Part shown: one piece after another, positions 16,233 to 25,562 of the stretch | How the letters are laid out: each line of letters opens with the position of its first letter | How positions within the stretch are numbered: the first letter of the stretch is position 1 | From: Shinella zoogloeoides | GTDB lineage: Bacteria; Pseudomonadota; Alphaproteobacteria; Rhizobiales; Rhizobiaceae | NCBI RefSeq assembly: GCF_020883495.1 | Contig: NZ_CP086610.1 | Coordinates: 1,717,501-1,781,500 of the forward strand | Reading direction: 5' to 3' | DNA: 64,000 bases | Translations under genes and position numbers: made by a program | Notes under the pieces: generated by a model | Databases searched by the model: none | What the model saw: the letters and a program-made list of their open reading frames with translations, nothing else | Told to the model about the DNA's origin: nothing

Positions 16233-17303
16233 ATGAAAACCACTCTCAGCGCCAGCCTCATCGCAGCCGCCGTGCTCGCCGCCACGCCTGCGGTCGCCGC
16301 CGGCCTTACCTTCGCCGTCGTCGCGCCGAAGGACGGGCCGCTCGCGATCCTCGGCCAGCAGGTACGCGACGGTGCGCGTTTCGCAGCCGAGGCGAATGGC
16401 GATACGGTGGTCGAAATCACGGAAGCTTGCGACGAGACGGATGGCGACGGCATCGCCAAGGCCATCCTCGCCGCCGATGCGACGGCAGCCGTGGGTTTTC
16501 TCTGCACGGAAGGGCTTTCCGCCTCCCTGCCGGCGCTTGCCGAGGCGAACGTGCCGGCCGTCACTCTCTCCGTCCGCTCCGGCATTCTCATGGAAGATGC
16601 GCTGAAAAAGGGCTGGCCGCTCTTCCGCCTTGCCCCCGGCCCGAAGGCGGAGGCCGAAAAGGCCGTCGAGATCATCACCCGCGACTGGAAGTCCGAGCCT
16701 TTCGCGCTCATCGATGACGGCACGATCCACGCCCGCGAGCTTGTCGAGACGGTGCGGCTGAAGCTGGAAGAGGTCGGCATGAAAGCCACCTTCGTCGACA
16801 CCTACCGGCCGGCGCAGGAACAACAGATCACCCTCGTCCGCCGCCTTGCGAAAACGGGCGTCACGCGCGTCTTCATCGGCGGCGACCGCACGGATGCCGC
16901 CGTGATCGTCCGCGACGCCAAGGCAGAAAAGGCGGGTTTCACCCTGCTCGGCGGCGAGGCCTTGACCGGCGCGGACCCGCTGGTGCCGATGACGGAGGGT
17001 GTGCAAGCCATCGCGTTGCCGGATTACCGGACATTGCCTGAAGGGCAGCCCGTCGCGGCGGCGATGAAGGAAAAGGGCATCGTCGCGGAAGGCTACGTGC
17101 TGCCGGCCCATGCCGCCGTGACCGCGCTGGCGGCCGCCGCCGCGCAGGGCAGCGACCTAGCGCAGGCGCTGGCAGGCGGCAGTTTCGCAACGGCCATCGG
17201 CCCCCTCGCCTTCGGCGCGGACCGGGAATTGAAGCAGAATCCCTATCGCCTGCTCGTCTGGCGCGCCGGCGCGTTCGTGCCGGCGGATATGGAGGGCGAT
17301 TGA
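16233..17303 (+). CDS. Periplasmic ABC-type substrate-binding protein, branched-chain amino acid class
   Basis: A 356-residue secreted protein with a clear Sec signal peptide (MKTTLSASLIAAAVLAATPAVAA). The mature part has the type I periplasmic binding fold: FAVVAPKDGPLAILGQQVRDGARFAAE at the start, GFLCTEG near residue 95, and GVTRVFIGGDRTDAAVIVRDA. It resembles LivJ-type proteins, but no permease or ATPase gene is nearby, so it is an orphan or serves a transporter encoded elsewhere. The ligand is unknown. The ATG is chosen because it gives the signal peptide; a TTG 24 bases upstream would spoil it. Its stop overlaps the following peptidase gene by one base, so the two are coupled. Confidence 0.82.
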   Translation: MKTTLSASLIAAAVLAATPAVAAGLTFAVVAPKDGPLAILGQQVRDGARFAAEANGDTVVEITEACDETDGDGIAKAILAADATAAVGFLCTEGLSASLPALAEANVPAVTLSVRSGILMEDALKKGWPLFRLAPGPKAEAEKAVEIITRDWKSEPFALIDDGTIHARELVETVRLKLEEVGMKATFVDTYRPAQEQQITLVRRLAKTGVTRVFIGGDRTDAAVIVRDAKAEKAGFTLLGGEALTGADPLVPMTEGVQAIALPDYRTLPEGQPVAAAMKEKGIVAEGYVLPAHAAVTALAAAAAQGSDLAQALAGGSFATAIGPLAFGADRELKQNPYRLLVWRAGAFVPADMEGD

Positions 17304-18304
17304 TGGCGACCGGCCCGAAAAACCGCATCACCGACGTCGCCGGCCTCAAGGTCGGCAACGCCACCGATCCTGCGCTGCGCTCGGGCGTCACGGTCGTTCT
17401 CTGCGACGAACCCGCGACGGCCGCCGTGCAGGTGCTCGGCGGCGCGCCGGGAACGCGCGAGACGGACCTGCTGGAGCCGCACAACACCGTGCAGACGGTG
17501 GATGCGCTGGTGCTGTCCGGCGGCTCGGCCTTCGGGCTGGATGCCGCCTCGGGGGTGCAGGCGGGACTGCGCGAAATGGGACGCGGCTTCGCCGTCGGCC
17601 CCCATCGCGTGCCCATCGTGCCCGCCGCCATCCTCTTCGATCTCATGAACGGCGGCGACAAGGGCTGGGGCCGTTATCCGCCCTATCGCGAACTCGGTTA
17701 TACCGCGCTTCTCGATGCGGCGGCGGATTTCGAAACCGGCAGCGTGGGCGCCGGCACCGGCGCGCTGACGGCGACCTTTAAGGGCGGCCTCGGCACCGCT
17801 TCCAGCGTGCTCGAAAGCGGCTTCACGGTGGGCGCTCTGGTAGCGGTCAATGCACTCGGCTCGGCCACCATCGGCGAGACACACCACTTCTGGGCCGCCC
17901 CCTTCGAGGAAGCGGGCGAATTCGGCGGCCTTGGCATGCCCGCCCCCTTCCCGGCGGATGCCCGCATCCCGCGCACGAAAATGTCGCGCAGGCCAACCGG
18001 CGTGGAAAACACCACCATCGCCGTCATCGCCACGGATGCCGTGCTGACCAAGGCCGAGGCTAAGCGCCTCGCTATCGCCGCCCATGACGGTTTTGCCCGC
18101 GCCCTCTGGCCGGCGCATACGCCGCTCGACGGCGACCTCGTCTTTGCGCTGGCGACCGGCCGGAGCGGCCGCGCACCGGCACCGGAAGATTTCATCGACC
18201 TCTGCGCCTCGGCCGCATCGACCATGGCGCGCGCCATCGCCCGGGGCGTGCACGATGCAACGCCGATGCCCGGCGACCTCATGCCAAGCTGGTCGGCGCG
18301 GTAA
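17303..18304 (+). CDS. P1 family (S58, DmpA-like) peptidase
   Basis: A 333-residue member of the DmpA/P1 family of N-terminal nucleophile hydrolases, which cut themselves to expose a Ser or Thr and then act as aminopeptidases or amidases. ITDVAGLKVGNATD is the family N-terminus, and LSGGSAFGLDAASGV and GAGTGALT are conserved glycine loops. The likely self-cleavage site is N236-T237 in GVENTTIAVIATDA, so the nucleophile would be Thr237. ATG is preferred to the TTG three bases earlier because GGAGGG lies six bases upstream and the ATG overlaps the previous stop (TGATG). Coupling to the binding-protein gene suggests a shared peptide or amide substrate, which is inference. Confidence 0.87.
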   Translation: MATGPKNRITDVAGLKVGNATDPALRSGVTVVLCDEPATAAVQVLGGAPGTRETDLLEPHNTVQTVDALVLSGGSAFGLDAASGVQAGLREMGRGFAVGPHRVPIVPAAILFDLMNGGDKGWGRYPPYRELGYTALLDAAADFETGSVGAGTGALTATFKGGLGTASSVLESGFTVGALVAVNALGSATIGETHHFWAAPFEEAGEFGGLGMPAPFPADARIPRTKMSRRPTGVENTTIAVIATDAVLTKAEAKRLAIAAHDGFARALWPAHTPLDGDLVFALATGRSGRAPAPEDFIDLCASAASTMARAIARGVHDATPMPGDLMPSWSAR

Positions 18305-18370
18305 TTCGCCCGTTGTTCGCCCCTGCCGGGAATGATATGGCGACGCCAGATTTCTTGCACGGAGCCTGAC

Positions 18371-19048
18371 ATGACCCTTCCCATCCGGATCGCGCCCTCC
18401 ATTCTCGCCTCGGACTATTCGAAGCTGGGCCAGGAAGTGCGCGACGTCGTCGCGGCCGGGGCGGACTGGATTCACCTCGACATCATGGACGGCCATTTCG
18501 TGCCGAACATCTCCTACGGCCCCGATGTCATCAAGGCGATCCGCCCGCATACCGACGCCTTCTTCGACTGCCACCTGATGATCACGCCGGCCGATCCCTA
18601 TCTCGAAGCCTTCGCCAAGGCGGGCTGCGACGGCATCACTGTTCATGCCGAGGCCGGCCCGCATCTCGACCGCTCGCTGCAGGCGATCCGCGCGCTCGGC
18701 AAGCGCGCCGGCGTCGCGCTCAACCCGGCGACGCCGGAAAGCGTGCTCGACTATCTGCTCGACAAGATCGACCTCGTCCTCGTCATGACCGTGAACCCGG
18801 GCTTTGGCGGCCAGAAGTTCATCACCGCAATGGAAGAGAAGATCCGCCGCGTGCGCGCCATGATCGGCGACCGGCCAATCGAGCTTGAGGTCGACGGCGG
18901 CATCGCCATCGACACCATCGCCCTTCCGGTAGCAGCCGGCGCGAACGCCTTCGTCGCCGGCTCGGCCATCTTCGGCGGCGGCAACATTGACGCCTACCGC
19001 AAAACCATCGACACTCTGCGCAGCAAGGCGGAGGAAGCGCGCGCGTGA
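18371..19048 (+). CDS. rpe: Ribulose-phosphate 3-epimerase
   Basis: Interconverts ribulose-5-phosphate and xylulose-5-phosphate in the pentose phosphate and Calvin pathways. The 225-residue TIM barrel shows the metal and catalytic residues H35 and D37 in [20 protein letters not shown]68-[15 protein letters not shown], and the EVDGGI motif with the second catalytic Asp. The start ATG has GGAG ten bases upstream. The next gene starts four bases inside this one (GTGA overlap), indicating a two-gene transcript with the secreted DUF2259 protein. Confidence 0.96.
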   Translation: MTLPIRIAPSILASDYSKLGQEVRDVVAAGADWIHLDIMDGHFVPNISYGPDVIKAIRPHTDAFFDCHLMITPADPYLEAFAKAGCDGITVHAEAGPHLDRSLQAIRALGKRAGVALNPATPESVLDYLLDKIDLVLVMTVNPGFGGQKFITAMEEKIRRVRAMIGDRPIELEVDGGIAIDTIALPVAAGANAFVAGSAIFGGGNIDAYRKTIDTLRSKAEEARA

Positions 19049-19779
19049 CGATTTTCCGGAAGACGGCTGTCGCCCTCCTCGCATCGCTTTGTGCAGCCGC
19101 GAGCGCATGGGCGGGCGACTTCTCGACCTTCCAGTCCCTCGGCTTCTCGCCAGACGGCAAGGTCTACGCCTTCGAGGAGTTCGGCGTCCAGGACGGCTCC
19201 GGCTTTCCCTATTCCAACGTCTATTTCATCGACACGGAAAAGGACGTCTATCTTCCCGGCACGCCGATCCGCGTGCGCATCGACGATGAAGCCGCCGGCA
19301 TCGCCAAGGCGCGCGCGGAAAGCCGCGACAACGCGAAGGCGCTCAGCGACAAATACAACGTGCTTTCCAATCCCGGCGTGCTCGCCGCCTTCAACCCGAT
19401 GGGCGAAGGCGGGGTCGACCGCAAGCGCATCGAATATCTCCAGCATGCCGTCGAGCCGACGGTGGGCGGCGCCTTTGCGCTCGCCCTCGAGGACATCCCC
19501 CTCGACATGACGGATCGGTGCCGCGATATCGCGCCGGACGGCATCAAGGGCTTCCGTCTCAAGCTCGTCAAGAACGACGGAGCCGCCGCCGATACGCTGG
19601 TGCATGAGGACAAGCGCGTGCCCGAGAGCCGCAACTGCGCCTTCTCCTACCAGATATCCGGCGCGGTCGCCTTCAATGCGTTCAATGTGGAGCCGGTCCA
19701 TGTCGCGCTCGTCCTCGTGCGCAGCATCGGCTTCGAGGGTGCGGACGGGCGTTGGATCGCGGTGCCGTTCCGGCCGTAA
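19045..19779 (+). CDS. Secreted DUF2259 protein
   Basis: A 244-residue protein with a signal peptide (about 1-23, ending SAWAG) and a mature part beginning [29 protein letters not shown]. It is recognised as DUF2259, predicted secreted proteins of rhizobia and relatives. Two cysteines (in DRCRDIA and RNCAFSY) could form a disulfide. The FSPDGK...FEE opening resembles one blade of a WD/TolB-like propeller, but the rest does not repeat it. No function is known. It begins with GTG overlapping the rpe stop by four bases, so it is translated with rpe. Periplasmic location is predicted. Confidence 0.8.
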   Translation: MTIFRKTAVALLASLCAAASAWAGDFSTFQSLGFSPDGKVYAFEEFGVQDGSGFPYSNVYFIDTEKDVYLPGTPIRVRIDDEAAGIAKARAESRDNAKALSDKYNVLSNPGVLAAFNPMGEGGVDRKRIEYLQHAVEPTVGGAFALALEDIPLDMTDRCRDIAPDGIKGFRLKLVKNDGAAADTLVHEDKRVPESRNCAFSYQISGAVAFNAFNVEPVHVALVLVRSIGFEGADGRWIAVPFRP

Positions 19780-19820
19780 GTGTGGCTTGCCGAGTCTCTG
19801 CCCGAGTCTCTGCGTTGAGC

Positions 19821-19851
19821 TTGCCGCCCATCTTTGCTAAAGCGGCGGCAA
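19821..19851 (+). other. Stem-loop in the purB leader
   Basis: TTGCCGCC (19821-19828) pairs with GGCGGCAA (19844-19851), and the loop itself can pair CTTT with AAAG. It lies 30 bp before the purB start and is followed by TTCCC, so it may be a weak terminator of the upstream transcript or a leader element. A perfect 12-bp tandem repeat CCGAGTCTCTGC (19790-19813) lies just upstream. Confidence 0.45.
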
Positions 19852-19881
19852 TTCCCACCTCGAAGAGAAAGCCTGGAGCCG

Positions 19882-21189
19882 ATGATCCCTCGTTATTCCC
19901 GACCGGACATGGTCGCGATCTGGTCGCCTGAAACGAAGTTCCGCATCTGGTTCGAGATCGAAGCCTATGCCTGCGATGCGCTCGCCGACCTCGGCGTGAT
20001 CCCGAAATCGGCCGCCGAAACGATCTGGGAAAAAGGCGGCAAGGCCGAGTTCGACGTCGCCCGCATCGACGAGATCGAGGCCGTCACCAAACATGACGTC
20101 ATCGCCTTCCTGACGCATCTGGCCGAATTCGTCGGCCCGGACAGCCGCTTCGTGCATCAGGGCATGACCTCCTCGGACGTGCTCGACACGACCTTCAACA
20201 TTCAGCTCGTGCGCGCCGCCGATATCCTCCTTACCGGCATGGACCGCGTACTCGCCGCCCTCAAGACCCGCGCCTTCGAGCACAAGGACACGATCCGCAT
20301 CGGCCGCAGCCACGGCATCCATGCCGAGCCGACGACGATGGGCCTGACGCTCGCCCGCTTCTATGCCGAGATGGACCGTAACCGCGCCCGCCTCGTCGCG
20401 GCCCGCGCGGAAATCGCCACCGGCGCGATCTCCGGCGCCGTCGGCACCTTCGCCAATATCGATCCGCGCGTGGAGGAACATGTCTGCGCCAAGCTCGGCC
20501 TTGCGCCGGAGCCGGTCTCCACGCAGGTCATCCCGCGCGACCGTCACGCCATGTTCTTCGCGACCCTCGGCGTCATCGCCTCGTCCATCGAGAACGTCGC
20601 CATCGAAATTCGCCACATGCAGCGCACGGAAGTGCTGGAAGCCGAAGAGTTCTTCTCTCCGGGCCAGAAGGGTTCCTCCGCCATGCCGCACAAGCGCAAT
20701 CCAGTGCTGACGGAAAACCTGACGGGTCTCGCCCGCCTCGTGCGCATGGCCGTCACGCCCGCCATGGAGAACGTGGCGCTCTGGCATGAGCGCGACATTT
20801 CCCATTCCAGCGTCGAGCGCGGCATCGGCCCGGATACGACGATCACTCTCGACTTCGCGCTGAACCGCCTTGCCGGCGTCATCGAGAAGCTGGTGATCTA
20901 CCCGGAAAACATGCTGAAGAATCTCAACAAGTTCCGTGGCCTCGTTCATTCGCAGCGCGTCCTGCTTGCCCTTACGCAAGCCGGCGTATCGCGCGAGGAC
21001 GCCTACCGCCTCGTGCAGCGCAACGCCATGAAGGTCTGGGAACAGGGCAAGGACTTCCTGGAGGAACTGCTGGCGGACGGTGAAGTCCGCGCCGCCCTCT
21101 CGGAAGAAGCCATCCGCGAAAAATTCGACCTCGGCTACCACACCAAGCACGTCGACACGATCTTCCGCCGCGTCTTCGGCACGGTCTGA
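19882..21189 (+). CDS. purB: Adenylosuccinate lyase
   Basis: Catalyses two fumarate-releasing steps of purine synthesis (SAICAR to AICAR, adenylosuccinate to AMP). The 435-residue protein has the fumarase/aspartase superfamily signature [10 protein letters not shown] at 265-274, the MTSSDVLDT segment containing substrate-binding Ser/Thr, and [13 protein letters not shown] with a catalytic His. Start [10 protein letters not shown] follows a GGAG four to five bases upstream. It is separated from the other purine genes in this window by about 5 kb of unrelated genes. A perfect hairpin lies after its stop. Confidence 0.97.
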   Translation: MIPRYSRPDMVAIWSPETKFRIWFEIEAYACDALADLGVIPKSAAETIWEKGGKAEFDVARIDEIEAVTKHDVIAFLTHLAEFVGPDSRFVHQGMTSSDVLDTTFNIQLVRAADILLTGMDRVLAALKTRAFEHKDTIRIGRSHGIHAEPTTMGLTLARFYAEMDRNRARLVAARAEIATGAISGAVGTFANIDPRVEEHVCAKLGLAPEPVSTQVIPRDRHAMFFATLGVIASSIENVAIEIRHMQRTEVLEAEEFFSPGQKGSSAMPHKRNPVLTENLTGLARLVRMAVTPAMENVALWHERDISHSSVERGIGPDTTITLDFALNRLAGVIEKLVIYPENMLKNLNKFRGLVHSQRVLLALTQAGVSREDAYRLVQRNAMKVWEQGKDFLEELLADGEVRAALSEEAIREKFDLGYHTKHVDTIFRRVFGTV

Positions 21190-21204
21190 CGCAGCCCGGA
21201 AACG

Positions 21205-21229
21205 GCGATGGCGCCAATGGCGCCATCGC
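21205..21229. terminator. Perfect hairpin between purB and the DUF2189 gene
   Basis: GCGATGGCGCC, loop AAT, GGCGCCATCGC: an 11-bp perfect stem 15 bp after purB, between convergent genes. There is no T-run on either side, so it is either a factor-dependent end or an RNA-stabilising hairpin. Confidence 0.55.
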
Positions 21230-21291
21230 TCCCCTCTGACGGGCGGTTCTGCACTTTCCTCCTGGCGCAGCACCCCGCCCGCGAACTTGTC

Positions 21292-22095
21292 CTACCGGCG
21301 CTCGTCCACGACGATCTTGCGGTAGAGATGCCATGTGGCATGGCCGAGGATCGGCATGATCACGGCAAGGCCGACGAAGATCGGGATCGTGCCGACGATC
21401 AGCAGCGCCGCGACGATCAGGCCCCAGCAGGCAATCGGAACAGGGTTCATCAGCGTCGCGCGCAGCGAGGTTTCGATAGCGGCGACCGCCCCGACATCGC
21501 GATCGAGCAGCATCGGGAAGGCGATGACGGTCGTCGCAAGCACGACGAGCGCAAAGCAGAAGCCGATGGCATTGCCCGCCAGCATCAGCAGCAGCCCGTT
21601 TTCCGAGCTGAAGACGGAGGCGAGGAACAGCGCCAGCGATTGCGGCGGCTCTGGCCCGAAAAGATCGGTATAGAGCATCTGCGCGAAGACCAGCCACGCC
21701 ACGAACAGCACCATCAGCATGGCGCCAACGGCGAGGATCGACGGTAGCGCAGGCGAATGGCGCACCTCCAGCGCATGCCGCCAGGACGTATCCATGCCCA
21801 GTTCGCGGCGCCGGCTGATCTCATAGAGGCCGATGGCGAAGAACGGCCCGAGCAGCGCGAAGCCCGCCACCAGGGGGAAGATCAGCGGCAGCATGTTGGC
21901 CCCGGAACTCCAGGTGACCAGCACGATCCCGCAGATCGGATAGATCAGGCTCAGGAACACGTAATGGGACGGCTTCGCGCGGAAATCGTCGAAGCCGCGC
22001 GCGAGCGCATCCCATATGTCGGAAAGGCCGATACGCCGGATCGCCGGACGCGCGAGCATCTCGCCCGGGCCGGCCATGACATGGAAGCTTGCCAT
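21292..22095 (-). CDS. DUF2189 membrane protein
   Basis: A 267-residue integral membrane protein recognised as DUF2189. A short cytoplasmic N-terminus (RRIGLSDIWDALARGFDDFRAKPSHYVF) is followed by about six hydrophobic helices, with the FALLGPFFAIGLYEISRRRELG segment between the second and third. Function is unknown for the family. Start MASFHVM has GGAGGAG six bases upstream; the longer in-frame extension has no such site and runs into the divergent hydrolase promoter region. It appears to be a single-gene unit. Confidence 0.83.
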   Translation of the reverse strand: MASFHVMAGPGEMLARPAIRRIGLSDIWDALARGFDDFRAKPSHYVFLSLIYPICGIVLVTWSSGANMLPLIFPLVAGFALLGPFFAIGLYEISRRRELGMDTSWRHALEVRHSPALPSILAVGAMLMVLFVAWLVFAQMLYTDLFGPEPPQSLALFLASVFSSENGLLLMLAGNAIGFCFALVVLATTVIAFPMLLDRDVGAVAAIETSLRATLMNPVPIACWGLIVAALLIVGTIPIFVGLAVIMPILGHATWHLYRKIVVDERR

Positions 22096-22194
22096 GATTA
22101 CTCCTCCTGCCGGTTTGGAACCGTCACGGCCTGCGTGCGTGGAGGGCAATCGTCCGCCACCGCGGCAGACCGCGATTGGCATTGAAGACAGCGA

Positions 22195-22223
22195 ATCATA
22201 CACCCGAAGCGCCGTTTTGTCCC
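22195..22223 (-). promoter_or_regulatory. Candidate promoter of the DUF2189 gene
   Basis: On the minus strand GGGACA and TATGAT are 17 bp apart, about 100 bp before the start codon. The -10 matches 5 of 6 consensus bases. Confidence 0.4.
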
Positions 22224-22265
22224 GCCCCCTTGACTTCAGCACTTCGTGAACGCACATGCGGCCGC

Positions 22266-22826
22266 ATGAAAGTCTCGGAAGCAGAAATCCTCATCGTCCC
22301 CGGTTACACCAATTCCGGCCCCGACCACTGGCAGACCCGCTGGCAGTCGAAACTGTCGACCGCGCGCCGCGTGGAGCAGGCGGAATGGACGAAACCCGTG
22401 CGCGAGGACTGGGTACAGCGCGTGGCCGAGGAGGTCGCCGCCGCGACGAAACCCGTCGTGCTGGTCGCCCATTCGCTGGGCGTCGCGGCCGCCGTCCATG
22501 CCGTGCCGCAGCTCGGCGGCAAGGTCGCGGGCGCCTTCCTCGTCGCCCCGCCCGATGTCGCCAACCCGGATATCCGCCCGAAGCATCTCATGACCTTCGG
22601 CCCCTATCCGCGCGATCCGCTGCCCTTCCCCTCGCTGGTCGTCGCCAGCCGCAACGACCCGTTCGGCCGCTACGAGCACGCCGACGATATTGCCGCCGCC
22701 TGGGGTTCGCTGCTGCTGGATGCCGGCGAATCCGGACATATCAATGCCGAATCCGGCCATGGCCCCTGGCCGGAGGGCACCATGGTCTTCGCCCAGTTCC
22801 TCAGCCGCCTGAAAGCGCCGGCGTAA
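22266..22826 (+). CDS. RBBP9/YdeN-family alpha/beta hydrolase
   Basis: A 186-residue serine hydrolase. The opening ILIVPGYTNSGPDHWQTRW is typical of the RBBP9/YdeN family, the nucleophile elbow is A-H-S70-L-G, the acid is probably the Asp in ASRNDPFG, and the catalytic His lies in SGHINAESGHGPWPEG. All triad residues are present. The substrate is unknown; this family is described as esterases with narrow specificity. The start codon is uncertain because no clear ribosome-binding site precedes the ATG at MKVSEAE. Confidence 0.85.
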   Translation: MKVSEAEILIVPGYTNSGPDHWQTRWQSKLSTARRVEQAEWTKPVREDWVQRVAEEVAAATKPVVLVAHSLGVAAAVHAVPQLGGKVAGAFLVAPPDVANPDIRPKHLMTFGPYPRDPLPFPSLVVASRNDPFGRYEHADDIAAAWGSLLLDAGESGHINAESGHGPWPEGTMVFAQFLSRLKAPA

Positions 22827-22911
22827 CCGGAACGCCGGTTCGCCATTAAGAGGAATTTCATAGAAATCCTGCACGTTACGCCTGTTGAGTTCATTGCAGG
22901 CGCAGCATTTC

Positions 22912-25506
22912 ATGGCCAAACCATTCGGTTCGACCTCCATTGCCGTGCGAGAAACGGGACAGGAACCGTTTTATCGCCAGCTTTTTGCGCGCTCCGGCTT
23001 CGGTTATGCCGCACTCGACGCCGCCGGGCATATCGTGGATGCCAATGCCACGCTTCTCAAGTCGTTCGGCGTCGGCTCCATCCTGCAGCTTCCAGCCTTC
23101 GAGACCTGCGTCGCCGCGCTCGATCGCTCCGTCCTCGCCTTCGCCATGCGCACCCGCATGGCCGAGCAGACTCCGTGGGAAATCCGGCTGAAGCGGCTGG
23201 ATGGCAGCGAATTCTGGGTGCTCGCCTCCTTCATCGTCCCGCCGCCGCTGCCGAATGGCGATGAGACCGCGCCTGCGCTGATCGTGCAGACGGTCGACAT
23301 CGACGAGCGCAAGCGCAACGCGCTTGAACTGGCCGAGCGGGAAAGCCGCTGGAACCACGCGCTGGAATCGGCCGGCCAGGGCGTCTGGGACCACGATTTC
23401 TCTCGCGGCGACCTGTTCTATTCCCGCCAGTGGCGCGCCATTCGCGGCCTCCAGCCGGACGATCCCATCGAGGCCACGCTCGAAACGTGGATCCAGACCG
23501 TTCATCCCGACGACCGGGTCCACGTTCTCAAGGAGATCGCCCGGCAGGAAAACGGCGAAGCGCCGTTCAGCGTCTTCAGCTATCGCGAACGGCATCGCGA
23601 CGGGCACTGGGTATGGATCGAGAGCCGAGGCGCGGTCGTCGAATACGCCGCCAACGGCAAGCCGAGCCGCATCGCCGGCACGGATACCGACATCACCGAA
23701 CGCAAGGAAGCCGAGGAACGGCTCGCGCAGATGTCCCGCCGGCTTGAACTGGCGCTGGACATTTCCCGCATCGGCGTCTTCGACGTCAACCTGCGCACCA
23801 GCGAAGTGCGCTGGGACGACCGGATGATCGAGATGTACGGCCTCACCAGTGAGCCGGACGGCATGACCTGGGAGCAGGCCCTGCACCCGGAGGATCGGCA
23901 AAAAGCCTCCGCCAAGGTCAGCGAAGGCATCTTCGGCAACCACGATTTCGCCAACGAGTTCCGCATCGTCCGGGGCGACGGCGCAATCCGCCATATCCGC
24001 GGGCGCGCCGCGCCCTATGTCGACACCACCGGCGCCCCCCGCCTCATCGGCGCGAACTGGGACGTGACGGACGATGTGGAGATGCAGGAGGAACTGAAGC
24101 ACGCAAGGGACCTTGCGGAAGCCCGCAACGCGGAGCTGGAGACGGCAAGGGCGCGCATCGAATACACCGCGCTGCACGACCACCTGACGGGCCTGCCCAA
24201 CCGCCGTTATCTCGACGCCGCCATCGCGGAAGCGGCCGCCAGGGCGCGCGAAAGCGGCAGCCGCCTCGCCGTCCTCCACATCGACCTCGACCGCTTCAAG
24301 GAAATCAACGACACGCTCGGCCACCTCGCCGGCGACCAGATGCTCGTGCATGCCGCAGGCGTCCTGACCGGGCTGAAGGGACCCGACGAATTCGTCGCCC
24401 GCATCGGCGGCGACGAATTCGTCTTCTGCTCCGCCGGCTCCGCAGGCCGGAACCTTGCGACGCTCGCCGAAGCCATCGTCGACGCCATGCGCAAGCCGGT
24501 CACGTTCAACGGCCATATCTGCCGCTTCGGCGCAAGCGTCGGCATCGCCAGCCAGTCGGGTCAGGCCATCGACGCCAAGCAACTCCTGGTCAACGCCGAC
24601 CTCGCCCTCTACCGCGCCAAGAATCGCGGCCGCAGCCGCCACGAATTCTTCACCAGCGACTTCCAGGCGCAGATCATCGTCAACAAGCAGACGGCGGACG
24701 ATATCCTCACCGGCATCGAGCAGCATCGTTTCCTGCCGTGGTATCAGCCGCAGTTCTGCGCCCGCACGCTGGATATTATCGGCGTCGAGACGCTGGCGCG
24801 CTGGGAGCACCCGACGCGCGGCACCCTGACGCCCGATGCGTTCCTGAAGATTGCGGACGACCTCGACTGCGTGGCGATGATCGACCGCCTCGTGCTGGAG
24901 CAATCCCTGGCCGATTTCGCCGACTGGCAGCGGCAGGGACTGGGCATCGGCAAGATTTCCGCCAACATCTCGTCCAGACGCCTGCACGACCCGGAACTCG
25001 CGCGCTCGCTGCGCACGCTGGACGTCGCCCCGAAATCGCTGTCCTTCGAGCTGCTGGAATCGATCTTCCTCGACGATTGCGACCGCACGGTGCTGGAGAA
25101 CCTCGCCGAAATGCGCAAGCTCGGCATCGATATCGAGATCGACGACTTCGGCACCGGCCATGCCTCCATCGTCAGCCTGATGAAGCTCAGCCCGCGCAGG
25201 CTCAAGATCGACCGCCAGCTCGTCAAGCCCGTCAGCCGTTCGCCGGGCCAGCGCAAGCTGGTCGGCACCATCGTCGAGATCGGCCGCTCGCTGAACATCG
25301 AGGTCGTCGCCGAAGGGGTGGAAACGCCGGCGCATGTCGCCATCATGCGCGATCTGGGCTGCGACATCCTGCAGGGTTACGCCCTTGCCCGCCCGATGCC
25401 GGCCGACGCCATCCCGGACTTCGTGCGGCGGCAGGAATGGCGCGCGCATGCCGGCCACGCCCGCGACCTGCAGAACGAGGTTCGCCGCACCACCGCCACC
25501 CGCTAA
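22912..25506 (+). CDS. PAS-PAS-PAS-GGDEF-EAL cyclic-di-GMP signalling protein
   Basis: An 864-residue soluble sensor with three PAS-type domains (about 20-140, 150-285, 290-410), a GGDEF diguanylate cyclase domain (intact GGDEF at 499-503) and an EAL phosphodiesterase domain. In the EAL domain the first motif reads E626-T-L, and NISSRR, ELLES, DDFGTG (744-749), KID and EGVET (801-805) are present, so both activities look possible. There is no membrane segment, so it probably senses an internal signal or redox state. An upstream TTG (22885) would add nine residues. A strong terminator follows the stop. It is probably monocistronic. Confidence 0.92.
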   Translation: MAKPFGSTSIAVRETGQEPFYRQLFARSGFGYAALDAAGHIVDANATLLKSFGVGSILQLPAFETCVAALDRSVLAFAMRTRMAEQTPWEIRLKRLDGSEFWVLASFIVPPPLPNGDETAPALIVQTVDIDERKRNALELAERESRWNHALESAGQGVWDHDFSRGDLFYSRQWRAIRGLQPDDPIEATLETWIQTVHPDDRVHVLKEIARQENGEAPFSVFSYRERHRDGHWVWIESRGAVVEYAANGKPSRIAGTDTDITERKEAEERLAQMSRRLELALDISRIGVFDVNLRTSEVRWDDRMIEMYGLTSEPDGMTWEQALHPEDRQKASAKVSEGIFGNHDFANEFRIVRGDGAIRHIRGRAAPYVDTTGAPRLIGANWDVTDDVEMQEELKHARDLAEARNAELETARARIEYTALHDHLTGLPNRRYLDAAIAEAAARARESGSRLAVLHIDLDRFKEINDTLGHLAGDQMLVHAAGVLTGLKGPDEFVARIGGDEFVFCSAGSAGRNLATLAEAIVDAMRKPVTFNGHICRFGASVGIASQSGQAIDAKQLLVNADLALYRAKNRGRSRHEFFTSDFQAQIIVNKQTADDILTGIEQHRFLPWYQPQFCARTLDIIGVETLARWEHPTRGTLTPDAFLKIADDLDCVAMIDRLVLEQSLADFADWQRQGLGIGKISANISSRRLHDPELARSLRTLDVAPKSLSFELLESIFLDDCDRTVLENLAEMRKLGIDIEIDDFGTGHASIVSLMKLSPRRLKIDRQLVKPVSRSPGQRKLVGTIVEIGRSLNIEVVAEGVETPAHVAIMRDLGCDILQGYALARPMPADAIPDFVRRQEWRAHAGHARDLQNEVRRTTATR

Positions 25507-25510
25507 CAAA

Positions 25511-25541
25511 AAGGCCGCCCGGACATGCCGGGCGGCCTTTT
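25511..25541 (+). terminator. Rho-independent terminator after the GGDEF-EAL gene
   Basis: AAGGCCGCCCGG and CCGGGCGGCCTT form a 12-bp stem with an ACAT loop, followed by TT. The A-run on the other side lets it serve the convergent DUF1476 gene too. Confidence 0.85.
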
Positions 25542-25562
25542 CAAGCGGTCATGGCGCGGCGA

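Noticed and set aside
22891..25509. An 872-codon open frame on the minus strand opposite the GGDEF-EAL gene
   Set aside because: It mirrors the coding frame of a protein with clear domains, has no recognisable motif, and such long antisense frames are expected at this GC content.
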